This document shows, in pieces, positions 43,958-52,171 of a stretch of DNA of 64,000 bases (position 1 is the first letter of the stretch; each line of letters begins with the position of its first letter). The DNA is from an uncultured Sinobacteraceae bacterium (GTDB lineage: Bacteria; Pseudomonadota; Gammaproteobacteria; Steroidobacterales; Steroidobacteraceae): contig CALEKY010000114.1 of assembly GCA_937902995.1 (NCBI GenBank), positions 1-64,000 of the forward strand. Direction: 5' to 3'. The position numbers and the translations under genes were made by a program. The notes under the pieces are model-generated. The model was not told where the DNA came from and ran no database searches. It saw nothing but the letters and a program-made list of their open reading frames with translations.

Positions 43958-44833
43958 ATGGCCGCACGCTCCATGGGCTCTTTGACGATCTCATTCGGGC
44001 TCATCTCGATCCCGGTGAAGCTTTACACCGCAACTCAATCGAACGGCACGATTTCTTTCAATTTGCTACACAAGACCTGCGGCTCGCGCCTGAAGCAGCA
44101 GTACATCTGTATCAAGGAAGGCGTGACGGTCGAGCGGGACGACATGGTCAAGGGCTATGAGTTCGCGAAAGACCAGTACGTCCAATTCACGCCGGAAGAA
44201 CTCAAGGCGCTCGAAGAGATCGGCACGCACGCCGTCGAAATCTCGGAGTTCGTGTCGATCGAATCCGTTGACCCGGTCTACTACGACAAGAGCTATTACC
44301 TCGCGCCGGATAAGGGCGCGGCGAAACCCTACGCCCTGCTGACACAGGCACTGCGCGAAACCAAGCGCTGCGCGATCGCACGCTGGGCATCGCGTGGCAA
44401 GGCCAATCTCGTGATGCTGCGCCCGGTCGAGAACGTGCTCGTGATGCAGCAGCTGCACTTCGCCGCCGAAGTGCGTGCCCCGAGCGAAATCGAGATTCCG
44501 CAACAGGAAGTGAAAGCGGCCGAGCTCAACTTGGCCAAGCAACTCATCGAGCAGCAGGCATCTGCGAAATTCGACGCCACGGCCTATGTGGACGACGTGA
44601 GAGCGCGCATCGAGGCGGCGATCCAGAAGAAGGTCGAAGGCCAGGAGATCTCGGTCGCCGAAGCGCCGACAGCAGCCGGCGAAGGCAAGGTCATCGATCT
44701 CATGGAAGCCTTGCGCGCAAGTCTCGAGAAGACTCAGAAGGCCAAGGCGACGGTTTCGCAGCTCGGTCCGCGCAAGGCGCCGAAACGAGTCGAACCGGCG
44801 GCGAAAACCGCGCGCAAATCCAGCAAGCGTTGA
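43958..44833 (+). CDS. ku: Non-homologous end-joining protein Ku
   Basis: A 291-residue bacterial Ku with the expected N-terminus (MAARSMGSLTISFGLISIPVKLYTAT) and core segments (LHKTCGSRLKQQYIC; SYYLAPDKGAAKPYALLTQAL). The C-terminal tail is lysine/arginine rich (from about residue 255), as in Ku proteins that also contact DNA and LigD. Ku forms a homodimeric ring on DNA ends and recruits LigD, encoded 24 bases upstream. An AAGGTG site precedes the ATG. Confidence 0.96.
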   Translation: MAARSMGSLTISFGLISIPVKLYTATQSNGTISFNLLHKTCGSRLKQQYICIKEGVTVERDDMVKGYEFAKDQYVQFTPEELKALEEIGTHAVEISEFVSIESVDPVYYDKSYYLAPDKGAAKPYALLTQALRETKRCAIARWASRGKANLVMLRPVENVLVMQQLHFAAEVRAPSEIEIPQQEVKAAELNLAKQLIEQQASAKFDATAYVDDVRARIEAAIQKKVEGQEISVAEAPTAAGEGKVIDLMEALRASLEKTQKAKATVSQLGPRKAPKRVEPAAKTARKSSKR

Positions 44834-44961
44834 GCGCATGGTGCGCAGGCCGTGACGGATGCATCGGGCTCGATCGCCGCGGCAGGATGGCTGAGAATCG
44901 CTGAGGCTCGCTCGACGCCGCTGAGCGCCGAAGCGCGAACGTCAGCCGCCAACAGGTAACG

Positions 44962-45786
44962 ATGGGCACTTACACCGTGCGGGACGTCGAACGCGTCCTG
45001 CGCCTCCCTCAAAGCACGATCCGAGGATTGATCAAGGCGGGCTTCGTCAACCCGGCCCGCGGAGCGCGTCGCGAATATCGATTCACGTTCCAAGACCTGA
45101 TCGTGCTGCGCGCAGCGCGCGCGCTCATCGACGCGAACGTCCCGCGGCGGCGTATCAATCGCGCGCTGAAAGACTTGCGGGAGCACCTTCCCGAAACGGT
45201 GCCACTATCCGGCTTGAGCATTTCTGCAGTCGGCGATCGCATCGTCGTTCGAGACGGACATGCGCATTGGCAAGTCGACGACGGCCAGTATCTGCTCGGC
45301 TTCGATGTCAGCATGGAAGGCGGCACGTTGCGCGTCATCGATCGCAGCGAGCAACCCGCTGGCAGTGCGCAGCCGCAGGAAGAGGATTGGTTCGCCAAGG
45401 CAGTCGAGCTCGAAGACTCCGATCCTGCCGCCGCATTGAAAGCCTACGAACGCGCCGCTGCAGTCGACGGCTCGGACAGCGCCACCTGGACGAATTGGGG
45501 ACGGTTGCTCCATGAACAGGGCCAGCTGCGTGAAGCCGAGCGCGTCTATCGCAAAGGACTGGAGCAATGCGAGCCCGACGCTCTACTGCACTTCAATCTC
45601 GCCGTTCTGCTCGAAGATCTGTCGCGCATTCCCGAGGCGATCGAGCATTACCAACATGCAATCGAGCTCGATCCGTCCCTTGCCGATGCGCATTTCAATA
45701 TCGCGCGGCTCTACGAATCGCTCGGGAAGGAACAGCATGCAATTCGGCACTTGGGGCAGTACCGCAAGCTCATGAATCGGCGCTAG
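44962..45786 (+). CDS. MerR-type helix-turn-helix protein with TPR domain
   Basis: A 274-residue protein. Residues 4-70 match a MerR-type winged helix (YTVRDVERVLRLPQSTIRGLIKAGFVNPARG), followed by a short beta region and then, from about residue 140, tetratricopeptide repeats (WTNWGRLLHEQGQLREAERVYRKGLE; HFNLAVLLEDLSRIPEAIEHYQHAIELDPS). It has no inducer-binding cysteine arrangement of metal MerR regulators. A DNA-binding adaptor that recruits partner proteins through TPRs is a fair inference. It lies 128 bases after ku on the same strand; whether it regulates end joining is unknown. Confidence 0.83.
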   Translation: MGTYTVRDVERVLRLPQSTIRGLIKAGFVNPARGARREYRFTFQDLIVLRAARALIDANVPRRRINRALKDLREHLPETVPLSGLSISAVGDRIVVRDGHAHWQVDDGQYLLGFDVSMEGGTLRVIDRSEQPAGSAQPQEEDWFAKAVELEDSDPAAALKAYERAAAVDGSDSATWTNWGRLLHEQGQLREAERVYRKGLEQCEPDALLHFNLAVLLEDLSRIPEAIEHYQHAIELDPSLADAHFNIARLYESLGKEQHAIRHLGQYRKLMNRR

Positions 45787-45792
45787 CGCGCC

Positions 45793-45957
45793 GATTCAGA
45801 CTGTAGGCTGGAGACTGTAGGCCTTAGAAGCGGCGCGTTCGCGCCTGTATTTCTAGGCTGAAGACTGAAGGCTGAAGGCTGAAGGAAGACCGCGCATCCG
45901 CACGGCCCTCTACTCACGAATCACGAGTCATGAGTCACGACCTGTCGCCTGTAGGCT
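45793..45957. repeat. Heptad element H9, the longest composite
   Basis: In order: ACTGTAG-GCTGGAG-ACTGTAG-GCCTTAG (45799-45826); perfect palindrome GGCGCG-TT-CGCGCC (45832-45845); GCTGAAG-ACTGAAG-GCTGAAG-GCTGAAG (45857-45884); an imperfect palindrome CCGCGC-ATCC-GCACGG (45890-45905); ACTCACGA-ATCACGA-GTCATGA-GTCACGA (45912-45940); CCTGTCG-CCTGTAG (45941-45954). It fills the gap between convergent genes and abuts the stop codon of the methyltransferase gene. Two modules seem fused. Confidence 0.85.
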
Positions 45958-47028
45958 TCACATCGGCCGGCAGATGAACATCGTATGACTCAAACTCAAA
46001 TCATCCACTTCGCGCTCGATCTGTAAGCCCGCGCGCTTCACGCAGCCGCGCATGTCGTCCGAGTGGTAAATCTTGCTGTTGCCGTTTGCCAGACATGCGA
46101 AATACAGCGTCGTCATCACGAGCACGAACCGAGCGGCTTCGTGTTCCTGCTTGTCCCAGTACGTATCGACGATGTAGATGCGTCCGTCCGGTGCGAGCGC
46201 CCGGCGCGCACGCTCGAGAATTGAAACGATTTCATCTTCGGCGAAGCAATCGAGGAATTGGCTCATCCAGATCGCATCGTGCTTGCCCGGGAACTCTGCT
46301 GAGCGATCGAGAAAATTGATCGGCTGATAGCTGGCTCGATCGCCGTGTCCGCTCTCGCCGATCGCCTTGCGCGCCATTTCGAGCTGGCCGGGATGATCGA
46401 GCAAGGTGACGCGCACGTCGGCATCGTGTCCGAGACACGCGAGAGAGAACTTGCCCGTGTTCGCGCCCACGTCGAGCAATCGCCTCGGTTTGCGTTCGAA
46501 AACGACGGGCAGCGCCGCGGGAAACAGACCGTCGGAATAGAAATGATCGAAAGCGAACCAGCTCTTCTGCACGCGTGACGGCAGATGGGCAAGTCCCTCG
46601 TAGATCGTCGCCCACGGTCCCAGTTCGCGCAGTCCCGCGGGCTTTCCGGTCTGAATGGCTTCGCGCAGCCGCGCCATACCCTGGTAGCAGACGTCGGCCG
46701 TGAAATCCATGTTGGCGCGCGTCATCGCATCCTGCAGCACGAGCAGCCCGAGCTTGCGCAATCGGAAGCGATCGTCTTCGAGGGCAACGAGCCCGCTGAC
46801 CATTCCGGCCTCGAGCAATACCTTGACCCCATACAGCGGCAGGCCAGCCGACTCGGCCACCTTCTCCGGCGACATTCCTTGAGGGTCACCCTGCGCCAAC
46901 GCGGCGAGAATGCCCAGATCCCGCAATGCGAGCGCAGCTTGGAACGCGAAAGGCCCGAATGCGAGCTTTTGTGCTTCGAGCTTGGCTTCGTAGAGCGACG
47001 TTTCGTCTCGGGCAATACGCTTCGACAA
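45958..47028 (-). CDS. SAM-dependent methyltransferase with N-terminal winged helix
   Basis: A 356-residue protein. The N-terminal 100 residues look like the dimerisation winged helix of small-molecule O-methyltransferases (MSPEKVAESAGLPLYGVKVLLEAG). The catalytic part has the SAM glycine motif LLDVGANTGKFSLACL, the acidic motif VTLLDHPGQLEMARK, and MSQFLDCFAEDEIVSILERAR. Relatives methylate hydroxylated aromatic or polyketide-like substrates; none can be named here. The start is uncertain: TTG at 47028 has a GGTGGA site, but the frame stays open to 47142. Confidence 0.78.
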   Translation of the reverse strand: MSKRIARDETSLYEAKLEAQKLAFGPFAFQAALALRDLGILAALAQGDPQGMSPEKVAESAGLPLYGVKVLLEAGMVSGLVALEDDRFRLRKLGLLVLQDAMTRANMDFTADVCYQGMARLREAIQTGKPAGLRELGPWATIYEGLAHLPSRVQKSWFAFDHFYSDGLFPAALPVVFERKPRRLLDVGANTGKFSLACLGHDADVRVTLLDHPGQLEMARKAIGESGHGDRASYQPINFLDRSAEFPGKHDAIWMSQFLDCFAEDEIVSILERARRALAPDGRIYIVDTYWDKQEHEAARFVLVMTTLYFACLANGNSKIYHSDDMRGCVKRAGLQIEREVDDLSLSHTMFICRPM

Positions 47029-47273
47029 GAATCCACCACAGACAAAGAACACCAACAGTCGGCAATTATTCCATGAAAAGACTGCACACGTCTGCGGACC
47101 GGCACCGCAGTTGAGCCGCGGGTGTTCCCCTGCCCGGCCCATCAGTCATTCGCTTTGCTCGTCGCTTCCAGACCCGACGAGCACGCAGTACGCTTCGGCT
47201 CCAGGAAATTCGCGTAGCCCGTGGCCGGATATGGCTACGTTTGCTGCGGATTCAGCGATTCGGAGGAGCAGAC

Positions 47274-47711
47274 ATGAGACTCGCTATCGGCGCCATCGCA
47301 TTGTTCTTATCGACGATAGCTGCGGCCGAACGTTATGGAGCGCCGCTCGCGGACGGCACGCCGATTTCGCTCGAAACGGCCATTCAGCGGCTCGACCGCG
47401 CAGATCGAGCCGACGTTCTGATCGAAGCGCAAGTGGAAGCCGTGTGCGTCGTAAAGGGCTGCTGGATGGCGCTGAAATCCCCGACCGGCAACATGCGAGT
47501 CACGTTCAAGGATTACGGCTTCTTCGTGCCCGGCAGCATCGTCGGCAAGACCGTGCGTGTTGCCGGCACGCTCGAGAAAGTCGTCATGACGCTCGAAGAG
47601 ACCAAGCACTACGTGAAAGACGCGGGCGGCGATCCGTCGACCGTCACACAACCGCGCACCGAATACCGCATCGTCGCCACGGGCGTTGAAGTCGTGACTC
47701 GTGATTCGTGA
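47274..47711 (+). CDS. DUF4920 exported protein
   Basis: A 145-residue protein with a signal peptide ending near TIAAAE. It matches DUF4920 (VEAQVEAVCVVKGCWMALKSP; VTFKDYGFFVPGSIVGKTVRV), a small OB-like fold with two cysteines that may bind a metal or form a disulfide. Function is unknown. GGAGGA precedes the ATG at 47274. The last five residues are VTRDS, encoded by heptad words GTGACTC-GTGATTC-GTGA; the same tail ends the unrelated OtsB protein at 28472. Confidence 0.85.
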   Translation: MRLAIGAIALFLSTIAAAERYGAPLADGTPISLETAIQRLDRADRADVLIEAQVEAVCVVKGCWMALKSPTGNMRVTFKDYGFFVPGSIVGKTVRVAGTLEKVVMTLEETKHYVKDAGGDPSTVTQPRTEYRIVATGVEVVTRDS

Positions 47712-47912
47712 GGCAGGCTGACCACCTGCCGTTGTCACATGCTCCCATTTCCCATTTCCCCTTTCCCTTCTTCCCTTCTTCCCTTTCCCTTTTCCCTTTT
47801 CCCTTTTCCCTTTTTCCCATCTTCCCTTCCCCACCCGCACCATCGCCGATCACTCGCAACCGCTTACGCGCCACGACAGAGCATCAGCCACTCACTACTC
47901 ACGAGTCAGGGA
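47694..47912. repeat. Heptad element H10 with long pyrimidine heptad tract
   Basis: GTGACTC-GTGATTC-GTGA (47694-47711) includes the stop of the DUF4920 gene. A perfect palindrome GGCAGG-CTGACCA-CCTGCC follows (47712-47730). Then C/T heptads of TTTCCC, TTTTCCC and CTTCCC type run from about 47744 to 47830. A right arm of ACTCACGA/GTCAGGG/ATCACG words closes it (47893-47915). No gene is seen between 47712 and 48029. Confidence 0.8.
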
Positions 47913-48029
47913 TCACGTTTGTCCTGCCAATCCCGATTCACTGCCCGGCCCGAAACGGCGTACGCTCGGCTGTGTTCGTTTCTTGCAGGCACTTTGCACG
48001 CACGACCGTGTAGTTTGAGGAGGATCAAC

Positions 48030-48362
48030 GTGCCAGCTCCATCGGATAGAACCCGGACACGCAAGACCGGCTCGGGGACGCGATCGCGCAAAGCGGTCAA
48101 AGTGGATCCTGCCACGCAACGTCCGCCGAATGCGGCGGAATCGTCGCCGGAGACACTCGTACCGGACATCGTTCGCGCCGATCTCGTTTCTCAACCGATC
48201 CCGAGCGATACGGATCGCCATCGTTGGATTTCGGAGCGTGCCTACGAATTGGCTCGAGCACGCGGGTTCGCCCCCGGTCGAGAGCTCGATGATTGGTTGG
48301 AGGCCGAGCGCGAGTACGAAACACGCTCGATACAACCACCGGAGGATCAGTTCACCGGATAG
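48030..48362 (+). CDS. DUF2934 domain protein
   Basis: A 110-residue protein. The first 50 residues are basic and low in complexity (MPAPSDRTRTRKTGSGTRSR). The C-terminal 45 residues match DUF2934 (ISERAYELARARGFAPGRELDDWLEAEREY), a short helical domain often found in small stress-linked proteins of unknown role. The GTG start at 48030 has GAGGAGGA eight bases upstream. It converges on the methyltransferase gene ending at 48382. Confidence 0.82.
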   Translation: MPAPSDRTRTRKTGSGTRSRKAVKVDPATQRPPNAAESSPETLVPDIVRADLVSQPIPSDTDRHRWISERAYELARARGFAPGRELDDWLEAEREYETRSIQPPEDQFTG

Positions 48363-48381
48363 CCGATGGCGTAAACGAAGG

Positions 48382-49284
48382 TCACTGGCCTTCCTTGACG
48401 GCCAGGACGCCATCCAGCATCGGCCGAGCGGAGAACCCGGCCCGGCGCAGTCTGGATTCGACCTCCTTCGCGAGGTTGCGACCTCGTGCAACGCTGTTCG
48501 GCGCACCAGTGTAGTGAAACAATCGACCGCCGCCTTTCAGCACTCGCGCAAGCTCGCAATAGAACTCGAGCGAGTACAACTCGCCGGCGATCGCGAAGCG
48601 CGGCGGATCGTGGAGCACCGCATCGAACGCGGCATCGGCCAGCTCTCCGATCTTCCGCGTCACATCGCCCAGCTCGAGTTGCAATCGCGCATCCGCCTCT
48701 CCGCTGCCCTCCGGCGACCATGGATTCAGCTCGCGCAGCCACAAAACGTCGGGATTGCGCTCGAAGGAACGCACTTCGCGTGCTCCCCCGCGAAGACACC
48801 AGATCGCGAAATATCCCAAACCGCCGCACGTATCGAGCACTCTCCTGCCTCGCGGGCGGATCAGCGCCACCTTGCGCGCGGCGTCCTCGAACGGCGAGAC
48901 CTGCGCCGTCGGCAGCATTTTTACTCCGTCGATCTCGAAAGTCGGCGGCCCCCAAGGCGTCGGCACCAGCTTGATCAACGACGCTCCGTAGCGCGCGATG
49001 GGGTGAAAAGCACCTTCGCTCCAGAAATAGATCGTGCGCTCCTTGCATGACTCCATGTACGGAAAGCGCTGGTCTTGCCATTCCCAATGATCGCGACGTG
49101 CGACGACAATCGTGCGCGTGCGCCCGAGGTCGACGGAACATTCGATCGATGCCTCGCCGTCGCGTCCTGCGCTTCGCAGAGCGGTCTGCAATTCGGCGGT
49201 GAGCAGCGGAAGGCGCAGGGATCTGCCGCAAGCTGCAGGGTGCAGATTGTCGGCTCCGAGTCGGGAGCGCTCTCGCGCCTTCAT
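48382..49284 (-). CDS. COG2521-like class I methyltransferase
   Basis: A 300-residue SAM-dependent methyltransferase. The SAM site reads RVLDTCGGLGYFAIWCLRGG, followed by SFERNPDVLWLRELNPWSPE and the catalytic-type segment AVLHDPPRFAIAGELYS. This combination resembles COG2521, a group known mainly from archaea and called predicted methyltransferase; the HDPPRF motif sits where N/DPPY occurs in RNA or amine methyltransferases. The substrate is unknown. The ATG at 49284 lies 7 bases after the kinase stop; an alternative start at 49305 would overlap it. Confidence 0.78.
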   Translation of the reverse strand: MKARERSRLGADNLHPAACGRSLRLPLLTAELQTALRSAGRDGEASIECSVDLGRTRTIVVARRDHWEWQDQRFPYMESCKERTIYFWSEGAFHPIARYGASLIKLVPTPWGPPTFEIDGVKMLPTAQVSPFEDAARKVALIRPRGRRVLDTCGGLGYFAIWCLRGGAREVRSFERNPDVLWLRELNPWSPEGSGEADARLQLELGDVTRKIGELADAAFDAVLHDPPRFAIAGELYSLEFYCELARVLKGGGRLFHYTGAPNSVARGRNLAKEVESRLRRAGFSARPMLDGVLAVKEGQ

Positions 49285-49291
49285 TAGCGGG

Positions 49292-51940
49292 CTAGTGTGC
49301 GGCAACCCGGGTATCGGGCGCGCGCGACAACGCCTGGATTTCCTGCGCGAGCGCCTCGCCGAGCGCCTCGACGGTGTTCGCCTTGTAAACGAGCTGATTG
49401 ATGTTCAAGCGCTGCGCGTTCTCGACGTCTTCCGGGCGAATGTAGCCCGAAGTCATGATGATCGGCACGTGCTCGCGGACGCTCCGCAGCTCCGTGGCAA
49501 GGTCTGGCCCCGACATACCCGGCATCGAGACATCGGTAATAACCACGTCGAACGCATGCGGGTGCGCGCGGAACTCGGCGAGCGCGGCCCTGGGATCCGA
49601 AAAGCCCGTCACGCGATAGCCCATCTTCGTCAATGCGCGCTCCATGAGGAAAACGAGCGCTTCTTCGTCGTCGACGTACATGACACGCTCGCCGCGGCCT
49701 TGGGGCGTCGAACGTGTTCCGCGAGCCTGTTCGACCTGTTCGTCCGTGGCCGGCAGATAGACACTGACCGTTGTACCTCGATTCAATTGACTGCGAATCT
49801 CCACGGTGCCGCGATGGCTTTGCACGATACCGTGCACGACCGACAACCCAAGACCGGTGCCTTCGCCCGGCTTGCGCGTCGTGAAGAATGGATCGAATGC
49901 GCGTTTCATCGTCGTCTCATCCATTCCGCAGCCGTTGTCGACGACCTGCAATCGCAAATAGCGTCCCGGAGCCAGCCCGGCGACCGTCGATGCGCCCTGC
50001 TCGATCTCGACCGCATCCAGCTGCACTCGGATCACGCCGCCGCGCTGTGCAAGTGCGTGCGCGGCATTGGTTCCGAGATTCATGACGATTTGATGAAGCT
50101 GCGTGGAATCGCCCTCGACATTCGGCACACCGGGCGCGAATTCGGTCTCGATTGCGATTGTCTGCGGCAGGGTGGCGCGCAGCAGATTCAAGGCCTCGCG
50201 CACGACTTCCCGCGGATCGACTGCTTCCCGCTTCGGCGGCGCCTGGCGACTGAATGTGAGGATCTGCCGCACGAGATCGATCGCGCGACGGCTCGCTTTC
50301 TGGATCTCGACCAGATGCGTTCGCGTCGTGGTATCGAGATTCGGTTCCTGCAGTGCAAGCCCGGCATTGCCCGAGATCGCCGAAAGAATGTTGTTGAAAT
50401 CGTGCGCAATGCCGCCGGCGAGCGTACCGAGGGATTGCATGCGTTGCGCTTGATTGAGCTGAGCCTCGAAACGCGCTCGCTCCGCCTCCGATTGGATACG
50501 CGCCGTGATGTCGTGAATCGTGCCCACGAAGTTCCGGCACGCGCCCTGCGCGTCGAAGATCGGCACGATGGTGATTTCCACGTACTTCGTTCCGGCACGC
50601 ACGGCAACCTTCTCTTCCCACGTGACGCGGCTTTGCGTCTGCGAGGCATATCGATAGCGTCCGAGCACGTTCTCGCGCGTGCGCTCGGGCAAGAGCTCGT
50701 TCAAGGTCTTGCCGATGACACGATCCTCGGTTGCGCCGAACATTTCCAGGAAGGCGCGATTGACGGAAACGAAGACATATCGCTCGTCCGGCTCGCATTG
50801 AAGATAGAAGATCCCGTCGCCGACCGTGCTGAAAATGAGCGCGCGTAGGTTCTCGCTGGCGCGGACCGCTTCCTCCATGCGCTGACGTTCGATCTCGTTG
50901 CGTGCGGACTCGACGGCAAACGAAAGATCCGCAGCAAGCGAGGCCAACACCTGCAGCTCTTCGTCGCGGAAATAATTGAGCTGCGATGCATACAGCGTGA
51001 AAACCCCGAAGATGCGCTCGCGATCCTTCAAAGGAAACAATGCGCATGAGCGTAAGCTGCGTTGCTCGAGCCATTCGCGCCATTCGCCGGACATGTACTC
51101 GAATAGATCGCTGGAGAATGCCGGCTCGCCGGTGGCCAAGACGCGCGCCGTCAAGCCGCGCTGGAAGAGCGGCTGCGTCAGATCGATCGACTGAATCGGC
51201 AAGTCGGCAACCTCACCGAACTGCGTGATGATGTCGACACGCTGTCTGGTTTCGTCGAGCACGCCGATCCATGCAAGCCGCGCAAGACCCTCTTGCACTG
51301 CGATGCGGCAAGCGAGCTCGTACAGATGCTGAGGATCGCGGGCCCGAAGCATGAGCTTGTTGATCGAGCTCGAAACGGCGTGCAACCGTGCGAGCTCGCG
51401 TGCCCGCGCCTCGCTGCGTCGCAACTCTTGCTCCGTTCGGTCGCGCAGAATGGCGATCGATGCGAGATGCGTGGCCGTATCGACCCATTCGACCTCCTGC
51501 GGATTCGGCCCGCGCACGTCCTTGTAGTACATCGCGAACGTGCCCAGAACGTCGCCGCTCGGCGAGAAGATTGGGCTCGACCAGCAGGCCCTGAGACCGT
51601 GCGGCAACGCATATCGGCGGTACTCTTCCCAATAGGGGTGCGTTGCAATGTCTTGCACGATGACGCGCTCGCGCAGATAGGCCGCCGTACCGCACGAGCC
51701 GCATTTCGGCCCGATCTCGGAGCCTATAATCGTGCGGTTGTACTCTTCCGGCAGACTCGGTGCGGCGCCATGCCGCAACTTGTTCTCGTCGACGAGCAAA
51801 ATCGAGCACAACATGCCATCGGCCTGGGACTCGATCAGCCGGACGATGTCGGTCAACACCCGCGACAGCGGGGCACCGGCCGCAATGCTTTCCAGCACCG
51901 CGCGGTGCCCGGCAGCGAACGTGGCGTTGTGAGCCGTCAT
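49292..51940 (-). CDS. Hybrid sensor histidine kinase (GAF-GAF-PAS-HK-REC)
   Basis: An 882-residue cytosolic hybrid kinase. Domains in order: GAF (about residues 12-165, with CGSCGTAAYL at 80-89), second GAF (195-345), PAS (365-480), HisKA with phospho-accepting H513 in GGIAHDFNN, HATPase (about 610-735, with LGLSVVHGIV), and a C-terminal receiver (about 760-870) with the phospho-aspartate in VVITDVSMPGMSG. It has no membrane helix, so it senses a cytoplasmic signal. The receiver may pass phosphate to an unlinked histidine phosphotransferase or act back on the kinase. The methyltransferase gene follows 7 bases later. Confidence 0.93.
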   Translation of the reverse strand: MTAHNATFAAGHRAVLESIAAGAPLSRVLTDIVRLIESQADGMLCSILLVDENKLRHGAAPSLPEEYNRTIIGSEIGPKCGSCGTAAYLRERVIVQDIATHPYWEEYRRYALPHGLRACWSSPIFSPSGDVLGTFAMYYKDVRGPNPQEVEWVDTATHLASIAILRDRTEQELRRSEARARELARLHAVSSSINKLMLRARDPQHLYELACRIAVQEGLARLAWIGVLDETRQRVDIITQFGEVADLPIQSIDLTQPLFQRGLTARVLATGEPAFSSDLFEYMSGEWREWLEQRSLRSCALFPLKDRERIFGVFTLYASQLNYFRDEELQVLASLAADLSFAVESARNEIERQRMEEAVRASENLRALIFSTVGDGIFYLQCEPDERYVFVSVNRAFLEMFGATEDRVIGKTLNELLPERTRENVLGRYRYASQTQSRVTWEEKVAVRAGTKYVEITIVPIFDAQGACRNFVGTIHDITARIQSEAERARFEAQLNQAQRMQSLGTLAGGIAHDFNNILSAISGNAGLALQEPNLDTTTRTHLVEIQKASRRAIDLVRQILTFSRQAPPKREAVDPREVVREALNLLRATLPQTIAIETEFAPGVPNVEGDSTQLHQIVMNLGTNAAHALAQRGGVIRVQLDAVEIEQGASTVAGLAPGRYLRLQVVDNGCGMDETTMKRAFDPFFTTRKPGEGTGLGLSVVHGIVQSHRGTVEIRSQLNRGTTVSVYLPATDEQVEQARGTRSTPQGRGERVMYVDDEEALVFLMERALTKMGYRVTGFSDPRAALAEFRAHPHAFDVVITDVSMPGMSGPDLATELRSVREHVPIIMTSGYIRPEDVENAQRLNINQLVYKANTVEALGEALAQEIQALSRAPDTRVAAH

Positions 51941-52171
51941 GGTTCGAGCGCTCGTGGTCTATGACGAAATGTGCCCGACCGCAGAAAGGTCGCGGCAACG
52001 TACCTGAATGGGCGCCCGATCATGCTCATGAACAAGACGCGCTGCGCCACATCATGGTAATGCAACGGCAGTTCGACGTCTGCGAACTGCTTTGCGCTCG
52101 TGCGTAGACACCACACTGCGCCCCTGCGTTCAAAGTTCTCAGACAGACGCCGTGTTCCCGAGCCGTCGCGC

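Noticed and set aside
45793..45957. Repeat-spacer pattern of H9 considered as a CRISPR array.
   Set aside because: Units are 7 bases, tandem without unique spacers, and no cas genes exist in the window.
49112..50848. A 578-codon plus-strand frame opposite the hybrid kinase.
   Set aside because: Low-complexity Arg/His/Ala composition and no ribosome-binding site; the minus strand encodes clear GAF, PAS, kinase and receiver domains.
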